This document shows positions 27,415 through 40,894 of a stretch of DNA of 64,000 nucleotides, in pieces. Source of the DNA: Agelaius tricolor (lineage: Eukaryota > Chordata > Aves > Passeriformes > Icteridae); NCBI GenBank assembly GCA_023055355.1, contig JALJCS010000022.1:8107001-8171000 (forward strand), written 5' to 3'. A program made the translations under genes and the position numbers. The notes beneath the pieces are model-generated. The model searched no databases. It had not been told where the DNA came from and worked only from the letters and a program-made list of their open reading frames with translations. Each line of letters starts with the position of its first letter. Position 1 is the first letter of the stretch.

Positions 27415-30400
27415 GATAGTATTTGAACTTTAGCCACTATCTCTTAATATCTTCATTCATTAGCACCTGAAGGACTCTAAAGACCAGGGCAGTGGCTCAT
27501 AAATGATGCAGACAGAGTTCTTTCCTAAAAAACTTTGTACTTTCTCTTTGTAGAAATATGTAAAACACAGAGAACAGCCAGTTTAAAAAGCTGACTACAG
27601 CATGGTCTGAATGTGGGGCTGGTTGGCAGTGAAAACTTGCTGTGGTCCTTGTGAAATGAACATTGACAGCAGATGTATCTCCATGACATGGGGAATGAAT
27701 TCCCAATGATCTTTGTTACATTAATACTATATTCAGTAGCATCTTGAGAAATGCAAAGATTACATCAGTGTCATGAAGAATGGAGCTCCTGCTCTCCAGG
27801 AGAGGCTCCTGGTGAGAGCCAAAATAACTTTAAAGATAGACTTGTCTTGCTGCAAATCAATGTGGCCTTTCTTTAAATGACAGCCAAAAGATCCTAATGT
27901 ATCCTACTTCAACAGTTTTTATGGTGTGTGCCTGGGCTTTTCATTTAATTTGCCTTTTCCTTCACTGTTTTAGAAGACATTAGTGCAAAATCCAAGTTGC
28001 TGAGTCCTGTCCTAGATTTATGGAAGAACGTCACTGAGTTCAAATAACAATGCTGGAAAATAAACTGGAAACATTGACACTAGAGAAAATGATGACTGAA
28101 GTGTGCTTTAAAACACACAATGACAAAGCTGGGACACTCTGACCTGGGCTAGCGTCAGCTTAAAAAGAAAGCCATGAGGAGTGGTGGCTGCTTTAACTGA
28201 GAATTTGCTGGCAGATTTTTGTTTTCCTGGGAAAAGTAAACCTAATGCTAAGCGCCTGAAACATCTCAGCTAGGTTTGTGGGTTTTTAGGAAATATGGAA
28301 TAAAGGCATTGATACAACTTCAATTTTTCAATTAAACAAAAATTTTTAAAGAAAAATCTTTCAGAAAAAAAAAAAGTGTTAGAAAACTTGAGTGTAAGCC
28401 TCAGCTCCACCTTAAATGTGTGTTCTCTTTTGCTGTGCAGCATTATTAATGTGCAGAGGTTGGAAAGCTCTTTGGAAGGTAAGGAAGATATGCAATTAGT
28501 TGGTCATCTTAAATTCATATTATGTGCTCAATAGACCTGAACTGCTCCCATGGTGGTGTCCCTTCAGCCCATCCCACAATTGCCTTATCAATGCATGTGC
28601 TTTTCCATGAGTGAAGTGCTTTCCTCAGGAGCCACATTCCAGTGGATGGCAATCCAGTCTGGCTGTTCTAATGCCATTTCCAGCAGTCTGTGTAAACTCG
28701 GACCAAGAGCAGAACAAACCCCTGGTGCAGTCCAGGTAACCAGAACAGGAGAGCATTTGTGAGAGTTGGCCTAAGCCTGGGAAGGCTCAGAGGTGTCCCT
28801 GAGCATCCCTGGCTGTGCTTGGGGGGAGCCACGATCAGCCATGGCAGGGCTTCATCCTCATCTTCCCCTTTGTCCAATCCATCTGCTGTCTGCTTCAACA
28901 CTTTGGTGCTTCTCTTTTCTGAAAGTACTTAAAGCCACAGTTTGGGGTTCTTTGCAAACATTTCACCACACTAACTACTGGCCTAGTTGGTTACATATTC
29001 TGCCTATTCAGCTGGCCATGTTTCCAAGGGGCTGTGACAGCAGCTGGGCATTTGCAAGGCACAGAATCACCATCAGTGATTTCCTCCCCCTGCAAAGCAG
29101 CCCAGGGGGAGGTGGGGAGATTCACACCAGAGACCTTCCTGCCCAGGCTTCCCAAGGGAATAGTAAAGACATTCAAGTCTTGACTTGAAAAAACTCATTA
29201 ACTCCAACAAATTTGGGGTGGCTTTGTGCTGATTAAATTATTTGCCCAGTCCTATTGAACACTGAATAAATGTAGTCATTCAAATGTTGGATAGTGTAGT
29301 AAAGGCACTTTTTCCTCTCTAAAGGTGTAATTCTTTTGCATGAGATTTAGACAGCAGATATTGACAGAAGAATAGATAATAGATAATTGATGTCAAAGGC
29401 TGAATAAGAAAGTTGTCGATCAGCCAGAGTTTAAGTTATCTCTATGTAAAGTAATATAAAGTAACGATGATTTATTGCTTGAAACAGTTGACAGAATGAA
29501 AAAAATTCTTTGGAATTGCTGGTGAATGCAGATTGATTTTTCTAAAGAACTCTACCCAGACCTATTTCTCTTCCAAAAGAATGCTGCTGGTTCTAATTAT
29601 ATGTATTTTACAAAATTGCATTTCTAAAAACTTATACCATCAGAACACCCAGCACCCTATCTTTAATGCTCATGGAAAGAGGAGTATTTTCAACTGTCTA
29701 ATTTGATGCAGTAAAGAGATAAGAAATGGTGTGATTTGGTTTTTCAACCTCCTTCAGGTGCACTGCATCACACAGCCTGTAGCAGCTTCTACTATTAAAC
29801 CTCGTGGAAAAGGAATAAAATGCTTTGTGAAAACAGAAATAGCCTCTAAGGAACGATTCACTAAGTAAAAGATGAGTATTGGAGGAGTAAAATGTTAGTA
29901 CTGGAAAAAGGTGAACTGTTTAAAAGGTATTTCCTTAATATCAGGACAGCATCCAGTTTAGGAGTGCTTCTCCCATGTTTCATTTAGCCACCTCTCACAC
30001 TGGAAATCTGCTTTGAATCCAGGAAATAATCTCATGCTCTTTCCAGAGTCCCTTGGAAACCCATTGCACACAAACCAGCAGAGGTATAAGTTACACTTCA
30101 CAGGGATCCATCTATGCAGAAAAAAAAGCTCAATATATTCCTCAACTTAAGTTCTGGATGTTTTCCAGAGTCATAAACATGGCATCCCATCATCTGTGCC
30201 TTTACTGTGCCTTTTCTAATTTTTTTCCTGTTATCTTTATGAAAAAGACTTTCTCAGTGTTGGTGACATGTTGGTATCCTGAAGCCAATGAGATCCATTC
30301 CTGACTAGAACACCTTTTCTTGTGTTACTAGATTCTTATGCTGTTTGCACAGACTGTATTTACAACTCCCTATATTGTTTAGTTTATGCCACTCTAGAAT

Positions 30401-30860
30401 TTCATATATACATTCAAAGGTGCTTGAAAGAAAGCACAGCACTTAAAATAGCTTATGCCACTCCCCTAAAATATTAATCACTGGTGTAACTCCATGAGAG
30501 TTACATCAGGCATGAGTTTAACCCTACTTTTTGTTCTAAATCAAAAGAAATTGATTTCTTTAGCAAACACACCCTAAACCACAGGATCAAAGGCAGCTGA
30601 AGCACTATAAACCCTCTTATTTCTTTCCCCCTTCCACCTTCCCCAAAAGCTACAGGGCAGCCTGTAAAATGGCTTTTAAGCACACCAGTTCTGGAGCAGC
30701 TGATTCTGCTAAGAGCAGTCCTCAGCTGTTGGCAGTGATGTCACTGGTTAACACTTTGCAGCCCACAGACTCCTGGAATGATTCATCCTGCCTCTGTCTG
30801 GATTAAATGAAAGTTCCCTACAGAAGCCAATGAGTAGATTTGGTAGTTGCCCAGCATACA

Positions 30861-30898
30861 TTATATATATATATATATATTTTTTTTTTTTAATTTTT
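30861..30898. repeat. (TA)n microsatellite plus T-rich run
   Basis: About ten TA units run directly into a T-run and a second T-run split by AA. A minus-strand open frame across it is low complexity. Confidence 0.85.
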
Positions 30899-31490
30899 TT
30901 AAATGTATTGTTTTCACTGAGATTAAATTAAAGCATGTAATTGATTCTGAAGAGAAAAAGAAACTAGAAATAAGAGTTTTTCTTGAAAATAGAAGAATAT
31001 TTAAGTAATTAATGGATCCCATCTTGGTCTCTCTGTGCATTTTCAAGAAATATGTCCTAAAACATTCTGCAAGGAAATACTGTATAGACAGAAATGAAGG
31101 TTAATGATTCTGGATTATAATTGTATTCAGATCAAACCTGTAGTAATTAATGTTTTTAATATTGCATAAGTAAGTCCAAGCCCCAAGATTTCCTGGGAAT
31201 TATTACTCTAAAATTTCCACATATCATACACTTCTTTGGGTGTGTTTCCATGGTTAGGAAGTGTGATTTCATGGAGTTTTTGTTTTCAACTTTTCATTAC
31301 AGACTTTATTACACTAGAATAAAACAGGGAAAAATAGCTACAGGCAAAGTGTAGACATCAACACTTTGTCAGATACAGAAGTTGCACAAATTTTTGAATC
31401 AATAGTAGCCATTAAAAAATTCAGAAGCTTCAAATGAGTAGTGCAGTGGTGTAAAAACAAAATCAACAAAACCAAAATCAACAAAGAGCC

Positions 31491-31530
31491 AAGCGCGCCC
31501 GTATTTCGATGCTACGCAAACGCTCGCCCT
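31491..31530. promoter_or_regulatory. Short CpG-rich patch
   Basis: Seven CpG dinucleotides lie within about 33 bp (31494-31526), in a window that is otherwise strongly CpG-depleted. It is followed by roughly 280 bp of GC-richer sequence. It is much too short for a standard CpG island. It could be a recent insertion edge, a conserved binding-site cluster or an unmethylated spot. No TATA box or splice donor with a credible exon was found next to it. Confidence 0.25.
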
Positions 31531-33508
31531 TGTTTACAGCCCTGGGTTGTTTGCAGCCCGTGGTGTCCTCTGCCAGAGCTCAGGGCTGGCAGACACCTGA
31601 TCTGAGAGCTGGGCAGGGATGCTGGCATGGTGTCTGCCCTCTCCTTTCCTGGGGCTGTCATGAGGGGAAGGAGGTGCAGCCTGCTGAGACAGGAGTCCTG
31701 CTCTCAGAGGCTACACTGTTTGTGGAGATAGAACAACAAAAACTTGGTGCTGCTGTAAGATGGATGTTAGAAGCTTGCTGAGTCCCTCATCATCCTTCTC
31801 GGAAGGTCCTGTGGTCATTTTAGCTATCTGTGGGATTCTGCTGGGCTCTATGGGGATACCTCACAGGTGAGGACCTGGACAGTGAGGCTCATGTCCCATT
31901 TCCTGCACAGCATCCACTGCTCCTTTTCCCACTTATCGGGCAGGGGTAGATTGGTGTTGGTCCCAGCACTGAAGCCTTACCAGTTGAAGGCAGAGAGGAT
32001 CTAGGATGTCACTAGCAAGACAGTGATGGCCTTTGCTCACTTTTTTTCTCCTTAAAAGGTGTTTTCTCTCCTTACATGTGAGATGCCCTCCCCATGGCTG
32101 GCATTGCCACAGAGAATGGACACTGTACATGTTCACATTTTGTCCTTGATGTTCAATGCCTCAATCTGTGCACTCTCCCAGGATGTTCTGATTGCTGGTG
32201 CAGGATTAGAGGATTCCCTGTGCGTTCTCAGTTGCCCATCTTTGCAGGGGTAGCTTAAAACTCCACATTTCTCTTCAGAAAGCCCTTTCTTCTGAAGTTG
32301 TGCCATTGTTCTGTGAGCTGGTTTAGCACACTGAGTTGTGTGAGTTAATTTAAGAAGGCAAAGAAAATCCAGGAAAGACATTCAGTGGTGTCATGCACTG
32401 AAATGCTGCTACACAGTGTGAATCACAGGGCACCAGCATCTTTGCTGGAATGAATCAAAGTAGCTGTGCCTTGCTATGTTGCAGTCATAGTCAAGCCCTT
32501 TCTCACATTTCAATTCCATTTTATATCCCCTGTGGTTGTACACAAATTCCACGGTTGAATAAACAGACTTCGGAGATGATTACTTGGAACCTTAGGGGTT
32601 AACAGTGTTCTTAGCCTTTTCCCTAATTGGTGTTTACTCTCTTGATGCCTTTTCATGTGCATGCCATAAAATATTCCCCAGAAAGAGTTTTGCCTAGTGC
32701 CAGGATGTTATGCCTTGTAGTGGATGAAATTCCTTGACAGAAAGTTGTGAAATGCACCTGTGGTAGCGCCGTGATAAAAGTCTGTGAAAAATGCACCTTC
32801 TACAGAGCACAGAGCCCAGGCTGAGAACTGGCTTTGTGTGCTCAAAGAGGGCTCTGCTCACACTGCAAGACAAGTGCATTTGGGTGATTCCAGAAAGGAT
32901 TTTAGCATTTGAGTCTACACAACTGAAGGGAAATCCTCATGGGGAAGAGTTGGCCTGGAGATATGAGGTAGTGTGGAAGAGAAGGCAAGCACAGAATTGA
33001 AACTTTGGCCTTTCTGTGCTATATCATGAATCTGAAGAGGTGGACTGTGGAGAGCTCAGAACAGCCACCAAGCTGTGTCTACCTGAGGTGGCTGAATCGG
33101 TCAGTTCCATATAAAAACCTGTGTCTTGCAGCAGTTTACCCCATTGCAATACAGACACAAATAGCAGCTCAGATCCCCACAGCTGTGAGGCTATAAATCC
33201 TATTTGTGCAGCTCATGTCTCTTTGTGCTGAGAAGAGATATTGGCTTTCAAGAGGGATTTCCACTCACAGTCATTGGTATGGAGGTTAGCAACATCTTTA
33301 ATGCTCTCTGTACCCTCATGAAAAAACTGGACTCTGAACTGGTGCTGGAAGTCAAAGCCCACTTCTAAATCTCTTAGTGTGAAAGGATGTGGCTTTGCAG
33401 AGAGGCTTATTTATGGTCAACAGCTCTTGATGAGCTGCTTTGGCATCCTCTACCAGCACCCAGACAGCAAGGAACCCCAAAACCAGTGCAGAGATCTAAA
33501 TGGATGGA

Positions 33509-33690
33509 TCACAGAATCACAGAATATGTTGAGCTGGAAGGGACTCTTTTCCAGGCTGAGCCAAGTGCCCTCAGCTGCTCCTCATATGGCTTCCCCTCAA
33601 GGCGCTTCACCATCTTTGTTACTCTCCTTTGGACACTCTCTAATAACTTAATATCTTACGTTGTGGTGACCAAAACTGCACATAACATTC
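33509..33690 (-). mobile_element. CR1 LINE fragment with internal deletion
   Basis: It begins with the complement of the tail (tcacagaatcacagaatatg) and 'gagctggaagggac', then jumps directly to a block normally several hundred bases further inside CR1: 'caggctgagccaagtgccc', 'cagctgctcctcatatggc', 'tcaccatctttgttactctc', 'tttggacactctctaataac', 'gaccaaaactgcacataac'. The central 3' UTR section is therefore missing. It lies on the minus strand. Internal loss may have happened during insertion or later. The right edge is approximate. Confidence 0.9.
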
Positions 33691-36600
33691 ACTGGGTTTA
33701 GGGTTGTAACCCTGTTAGACAGGGAGACTTCCTCCTGGAGGGTGCAATTAAATATATCATCATCTTGTCTGCTTCCCAGCTTTCAGAAAAAGAGGCAGTG
33801 ATCCAGCTGACAAGGTCCTGGAGAATGCACACATCAGGAGACCACTTGGTTCTCTTGGGAGAGGAACTAGGAAGTGTCATTTGGAAGGTGAACACACCAG
33901 CTGTGAAATAGAAATTTCTGCCTCATCAACTTAGCCTGTGCTAACTCGTTGCACTCTGAACTTGCATCTAAAATTCAGGAACAGAGGAAGCTTTGTCTGG
34001 CTGCTTAATTCTCTTTAAGTGTACAGGTGGAAGATATTTCTGTGCAAATAAAAACAATGCTGTTAGGCTGAAAAACCACATAAGGAGGAAACAAGTATTT
34101 ATACATTTATTTAATGATTCATTCAACAGTAATTTTATTCAGTGATCTTATCCAAATATAGGCATGTATATAATCTATCAGCATACTTGTTGTTGCCCCT
34201 TATAACTGATGTAACCCATCCACAGACTCTACTCCTTTCATATTAAACCTCAGCTCTAACTTAAAGTCAAAACCACCTCTTCTTACTTTAAGAGCATACA
34301 CATAATTTAGAGAAAATTAACTAAACTAAACTTCATATTAAAAAATGAGAAGGGAATGCAAAGATTTAAAAAACCCTCATGGTCTCAAGTTTAAGAAACC
34401 ACCCCAAACAAGATTGACTGAAGATTTTGCATCAAGGCTTTTTTGACAGAAACCTGGATCTAGTTGAATGATGTCCATTTCATTTCTCTACCCCTTCCGC
34501 CCCCAGCAATATCTGCTTTCTGTGGAATTTTGCCTCGCTAAGAAACTGAACATCTCTCTCTTCTCCAGATCTCTGTTTAAAAATGATGTTCTGTCATTTA
34601 TAATTGTGGCTGGGGGCTTTGCATTACTGTTTATTCTTTGGCTCTGAGTTATCCATTCATTATCCCCCACTCAGGGGGATTCCTTGGATGCACCCTACCA
34701 GGTCAGCAAGAGGCAGAAGTCCCCATGAAAGAAATAATCTCTGTCTCTTTGTTCCTTGCCTGTGTCTTCACTCCTTCCTCTCTCTAGATTTCAACCCTTT
34801 GCCTTTTTATTTCTTAGTCTTGCTCCCTGATTTCCCATCTCCTCACATTGCACAACAGCAGCTTCCCTCTCATGCTGCTTCCCAACAGTAGGGAGATCAT
34901 CAAGAATGAGACTGTTTTCTTGGCTCGCTGGTAACTCCAAAGCAAACAAGCCAAATCATTGTTTAAAAACTGTGTAAATACAAGGATATTCTATTTCTTT
35001 TCCAAAATTCTGAGAAATTGAGAAAACAAACTCCTGATGGATAAAAGTATTTCTCTTGGCCAGATGGGACACAATTATTCTGGATGCACATGAGGTTTTT
35101 CATACTGAATTTCAACACTTATTTTTCAATCAGAGTGAAGGAAATTGTGTAATTGAAAGTGGTTTCAGACACAAAAACTTCTGAACTGTCATTTTGGAAG
35201 ATGTTTCAATAGGTTTCCCCTTTCAAATATTTTTTTTCACAAGAAGATTTTAGCAGAAAAGAAAAAATCTTTTAGATGTCTCTATCATTGCCTCCTTACC
35301 TTGAACAATGAAGCAAAGCTTGAGAAAACACAGTTTATTCTGGCTTTATTGGTATGCAGGGACAAGCAGGGCTCCATTCAAGTGCTTGGTGCCATGGTTG
35401 ACGTGGCAGGGCTGGTGAAAGAACCAGAAAAATCCGTCAGGAAGCAGGAGGAGATGACCACTCCATTTAATTAATACAGAGGCTAGTGTGATGTGCTGCT
35501 TGAACATGTGAGTCTATTTGGCTTAAAATATTGGGTTATGCAAGTTCCATGCACCCAAAATTTGAAATAATAAGGAATTTTGGAATTTGGATTTCAGCAC
35601 GTGTTCCCAGTATCTTTCATTCTAGTGGTACTTTAACCTGAGACTGAATTCCTGCCTTTCTGAAGTAAATGGGAATTGTGGTCAAACTCACCTTCAGCTG
35701 AACTAATTTGCAGGATTTGGCATCAAAACCTGCAGTTCATGATTTCAGTGAAGCTGAGTGTTAAGTTACTACAAATGTCTATTTAAAAAAGACAAATGAA
35801 ACAGAAAACATCTCTGTGGGTTGTCAAACTTGCCTCATAGTACAGACTTCCAGGCTAGAGTAGAATTATATTATCTCCAGTAAAATAAAAGCAGAGAATT
35901 TTTCTAATGGCTTTTCAAAATCAGAGATAGACCAGTTATGTGTTTTTCACAATTCATACAGAAATGTCATAATTCTATTACATATGAATTTCCTGTCTCT
36001 TTTTTTGAATGAACTTTTAATGATTATTTGGAAGCTTGGTACTTTTGTATTAAGTATCAGTTTGCATTTTGGACATCCTTAAGGTATTACCAAAACTTAT
36101 AGCTAACCTAAAACATTCAGTCACAACCCTTTAAATGGATGGCTCCCATTTAAATTATGGCTGTACTGTGATTTTACCAGGATGAAATGAGAGAGGTTAG
36201 GCTGTTCCAAGGTGGACTTCATAATTGCACCTCTTTATATCAAGCTAGTGATTTTCATTAGCTTAATAAAAAGATATTTTAGCATTGAATACTTTCCAGA
36301 AACTGTTTAATGGATTATCAAAAGCAACTTGGTCATGGCAAAACCAATGGCAAGATTCAATATAAACACCAAATGAACCTGATCTTCTACTGGTGGGAAT
36401 CAAATTCCTGGAGGAGCAGTACCACAAATATGTCAGTCACTGCAGTGATGCCCAAATTCCACATGATGACAATCATATGTTCCATTATGAAGAAAATTTA
36501 ACTTTGGTCATGAATACTTCTCCCTGGTCATGCTTAAAGTACTTTGAATTACACGTTGACCCACAGGCCTCCTAAAAAGAGGAATTCCTTTAAAGAAAAA

Positions 36601-37140
36601 ACCTATAACACATAGTTTCTTAAAATGTGGCAAAGATAGGATTTATATAAATCTACTCCTCTCTAGAGTTCAGTTTCATAAGAAAGAGGAAACACATTTA
36701 ATGTAGAATGAAAACCTGGAAACCTTAAATGTCCTCCAGGACTGTCAGTCCTGGACATGATTTCTGGAGCTGTCTCCAGTTCTGGCCTCACAGTTGCCCC
36801 TATCCAAAACATCCTCTGGAATTTGCTGGAGGTCCCTTTTTCCCTGTGCAGGAAGGCTGTCAATTAATGTAGTTCAATATGCTGCCATTAAATATCTGAG
36901 AAGGGCAAACATTTCTGTACACATGGCCCAGAAGAAAAGCAAACTGCCTTTTTGCTGATACTCACACTCCTTCAAAGGCTGTTCAAAAGACAGTCCCCAC
37001 TCATTCAGCCCCAAGACAGACATGTGTGGTGCTGATATCACTCATCTATAGACTGGCATTTATGATAGAATTGATTTTCACACACCTCACCAGCATGGCA
37101 AATTTCCCATTGGCTGTAAATGTCAAAGATTTATACATTA

Positions 37141-37199
37141 ACCAATCTCGTATTTCTGAATTTGTCACAACCAATCTCATATTTCTGAATTTGTCACAA
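37141..37199. repeat. 29-bp tandem duplication, 2 copies
   Basis: The unit beginning accaatctc and ending tttgtcaca occurs twice with period 29 and a single G/A difference between copies. This indicates a recent duplication. Confidence 0.92.
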
Positions 37200-37586
37200 A
37201 AGGAATTTTAAAATGTGATGAAAGGCTTTTCACATCTCAGGCTAGATCTTATGTGCAGGAATATATTTTTATGTTTTCTGGATCAGCCCCATGGTACAGC
37301 AGCTATTTATGGTGTGACTAAATAGTGAGAATAGAAATAGACAAACTGTGACTCACTTTCAAAAAAAGAATATTTGGTGTCTGACATATGACCTAAAATT
37401 TGCCCAAACAATTTCCTGGCCAGGGGCCATATATGCCATATCTGAAGCTGAAGATATTTTATTGTAATTTGTAGCAGTGGGAGGGGGAAACTGGATTTAT
37501 GATGGAAATAATCCTAACAACAGTTATGGTAAAGCTCCCACTGTCTCATTACAAACTGCCATTATTTTCCCTGTTAATTTTTGCTT

Positions 37587-37622
37587 TTCTTTTTGCACCC
37601 TATATTCTTTTTGCACCCTATA
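37587..37622. repeat. 18-bp tandem duplication, 2 copies
   Basis: ttctttttgcaccctata-type units are repeated exactly once in tandem at period 18. It lies about 400 bp from the 29-bp duplication. Confidence 0.9.
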
Positions 37623-38915
37623 TAGAAGGAAATCACATCTGAATCAGTTGTGCAAGTACTTAAATGAGCTAAATTTCTTTCTGTCAATTTAATTTGGGTT
37701 TCCTTCACCACTCATCTCCACAATAAATAAGTATTTAGTGCCACTACAAAATATACCCAAACCAGCTTCTGTGAGTTAGCAATTACTGTCTCCTGAACAG
37801 GTGTTCAATGTACAAAGAGAATATAATAATTTTATCTTTTCACCTTTCATTTCCCTGCTTTTCTGAAGAGGTGAGGGAGAAGAGGATATGTCCAGAAATA
37901 GGTGTGTAATTTGCAGGGCATTTGGAGAACCTTATTTTCCTCTCTAAAGCAGGATGAAGGTCTGATTTTTAATCCAAACTGGCTGTTTCTTCAAGGCATC
38001 TTTACAATGTTCCCAGCCATTTGATTTCTGAAAAACCAGCTTCACTGGGATCCTTCATTTGTTAAAACTGAGCCAGGGCTACACCCAATAGGAACCAAAA
38101 TGCACATCCACTCATGGGGTCTCTCACTTTGATAAGTTTTGGTCCATTTGCATATTGGGGTTAATTGTCCCATTCCAGCTTTAGCCCATGCAGTCCCATC
38201 CTTCTTGTTTTCCTCTCTTCAGCCCACGCTGTTTGTGCTCTTGGGCCTGATGTTTGGATTATTTGTCCTTGGTCCCCAGCTAGAGAAGGAATTGTTTTCC
38301 CTACTTCCTCTGTGAAGAGAGCTTACTATCCCTAATATGAAGCCCAGACCCACACACAGCAAAGCAGAGCAGAATCTGAAAAATATAAAAGCTAAAACCT
38401 GAGGCATCACTGCAGCCTGTGCAGTTGGATAACTCTGCTCTGGAACCAGGATGGATGCCTAAGACTGCTCCTGCTGTACAGTGGCTGTAGAGATGATCTT
38501 GATGCTGAATACTGAAACTCAACACTTTTCTAAATTCTGTGTGGTTTTCTAAAGTCTCTGTGGTCTCTTGGAGCCTGAAGAGCTGAGGAAGGAGAGCACA
38601 GGTGTGGGGAATACAGGTGTGGGTCTGGCCCAGTGCACACAGACGTGCTGGGGTGTGAGCAGAGCTGGCAGCCTTGTCCAGCCCCAGCTGTGCCTGTGCA
38701 GCTGGCCTAGCACACCCTGACAGGTCAGGAAAGTCTGCCTGGCTCCAGAGCAGCGCTGGGTGCTCCTCTGCTGACTGCCTGGCCAGCTCTGACCTGAACA
38801 ACGTGCTCCATGGGGCAGCAGGCAAGGCCAAAACCCATCCCTCTTGCTCCCTGCTCACGTCAGACCTGGCTGGGCCATCCCTGCGACAGAGGCACTGAAA
38901 GCCACATGGGGGGGA

Positions 38916-38959
38916 GTTTTTCCCGTGTTTTTCCCAAGTTTTTCCCATGTTTTTCCATC
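38916..38959. repeat. 11-bp minisatellite, about 4 copies
   Basis: Four tandem units of gtttttcccNN with variable last two bases (gt, aa, at, then a degraded final copy). On the minus strand it encodes the start of a low-complexity frame, which explains part of the 215-codon open frame there. Confidence 0.9.
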
Positions 38960-39636
38960 ACGTGTGCCGCTGCAGGCTGCAACCCTGCCCGAGCTGCTTC
39001 TCATTCTAATTTTGCAACCACTTTACTGGATATTTTCCTTGAATCCCTGTTTAGATTGCTGCAGATTCTTTTTAGCTGATTCAGCCCAGGACTATTATCA
39101 GGATAAAAAGAAAGCATTCGGGGAAAATGGGAGGAATTTAGAGCAGTCAGTGTAAATGTGATATAGGCACAGAGTGAATACTGTGGGAAGCCCTGAGTGA
39201 GAGCAGATCAGTGGTGGTGTCCTTCAGGAGAAGAGAGCTTAGGAGAATCAAAGCCCAAGTTGTGCACACAGCTTTGTTGGGTTTGAAGACATGCAGTCCC
39301 ACCCCAGTGCTGAATGTGTTGTGGGGGTAACCCCCTCGTTTTTAACAGTGTGTTGTTTCTCAGCCCCAGGTTGTGATAAAGGTTTAGTGTAGAAACTTTA
39401 GAAATGGAACTGTTGAAATCTGTAGAGGTGCTGCACTGTTTTGTACACATATGCCTGCACTTTGCCAGCACTTTCTGTATAAATGATTCCCAGATTTCCA
39501 ATTGTATTTTGTTTATAGACACGTTTTGCTTATCGTAAATTGCATATGGTTTTACCTCTAACTTTGGGTCTGATCCTTTCACAAAGAGTTTGGCCAAGGA
39601 AAAGAGTTGGAGATCCTCTATTTGTTAGCAGTTCAT

Positions 39637-39682
39637 TTTATATATAAATATATATGTACAGATATGTATAGATATAGATACA
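39637..39682. repeat. TA-rich microsatellite
   Basis: Interrupted ATATAT and GATATA units. Confidence 0.7.
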
Positions 39683-40336
39683 TCTCAGTGGGATTGGTAC
39701 TGGGAGGTGCTGAGCTCTCTTAATCTCTTGTGAAGTCAACAGGAGTTGAGGGCACTCAGCACTTCCCAGAGGTGGTCAGAAAACAGCAGTTTTGGGCAAC
39801 CTCTTGCTTGAGATTTTGCTATCTAAAGTACCAAAAAAAAAAAAGAGATAAGCTTCTTAAAGCCTTCCTTAAATGCTGGCACCTCGAGATTGTAACTATT
39901 TATGTTTTACCACTTTTTCACATGCAAAATGTGTTGCATGTTTTTGGTTTTTTTTTTTTTTGGTTGGAATTTTAAGGATCAGATTGATGAAGGAGAGTTC
40001 AGAGCCAGACGTACAGCATAAGAGACAAAGGTTTAGTAATGAGTTCAAAATTTACAAAACACAGAAGCAAATATGGCTTTAATACATGATGTGACCCTTT
40101 ATAAGGCTTGAAATTACTCTTCAAAAATCATTCTGGCTTGACTTCAGAGCCGAGTGGATTGTGGGATACCACAGATTGACTTTGAGTAGTGGGTTGGTAT
40201 TGCAGGAATTTTTTAATTTCCTGTAACTCACAACAATTTTCTTCCAGTTAGACCTTATCCTGCTGCAGAGTATTTACTGAACAATTTAGTACAGTGTATA
40301 AGCCAGATCAGAGGCACATGCATGCACTCATACGCT

Positions 40337-40354
40337 TACACACACACACACACA
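40337..40354. repeat. (CA)n microsatellite
   Basis: A short uninterrupted CA run preceded by tacgctta. Confidence 0.75.
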
Positions 40355-40894
40355 GAGTAAGGAAAATTAAAGTATTAATAGTCAAATTCAAAATGATCAA
40401 AAGAAAAAGGTTCAGTGTGGTGATGTTTACATTTTAATGTGCATTTTATATTTAATATCTAACTAGTGATGTAAGGGGGAGGAAGAAATTTTAGGCTGCA
40501 ACAGATTTTTTCTATTTTTAAGAAAATAAAAATTGTTCAAGCTGCATTAATGAACAGAAAAGAATTTGGGAGATACTGGTTATTAACATTTATAACATCC
40601 TGTAAATTATTTCTTCAAACACAGTTTCAGAAACTCTCCAAAGATACTCAATTTGCATGATTTAAAAATGAAATAGAATTCCTTAAACTGATGAAGCTGC
40701 TTATGTATTTTTTTACCCGTAAAGCAGCACTAAAAGGATCCCTGTAGATCAAGGGGAGAAATATTTCATAGCACAGAACTTAATGTGCTCATTTCATTTC
40801 AATTGTCTCCCAGGTATTGCAGGGCAATTAATAGAACATATTTGAAAGTTAAAAATATAACTTTATATTTTTATAGGAGGTGTGTTATATCAAA

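Larger units (their letters stand above)
20291..33508. other. Long unique region, no gene recognised
   Basis: About 13 kb of AT-rich DNA. It contains a trinucleotide microsatellite at 21.5 kb, a T27 run at 23.8 kb, a (TA)n/poly-T run at 30.86 kb, perfect short hairpins at 22.8 and 27.4 kb, and a CpG-rich patch at 31.49-31.53 kb followed by GC-richer DNA to about 31.8 kb. Open frames are at most about 131 codons (28793-29188) and show no domain, coiled coil or convincing exon signals. No CR1 fragment was recognised in this interval, which is long for bird DNA. Confidence 0.55.

Noticed and set aside
36733..36757. Hairpin tccaggact/agtcctgga with a 3-nt loop.
   Set aside because: Nine-bp arms with a tiny loop are expected by chance in a window this long, and no extended stem forms.
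38223..38312. Possible hydrophobic terminal exon after a pyrimidine-rich acceptor (ttttcctctcttcag).
   Set aside because: Only about 30 codons, with no upstream exon or polyadenylation signal, and pyrimidine-rich acceptors are frequent by chance.
38301..38948. 215-codon minus-strand open frame.
   Set aside because: GC-rich stretch with an 11-bp minisatellite at its start. The composition is biased, with no motif or homologue I can recognise.
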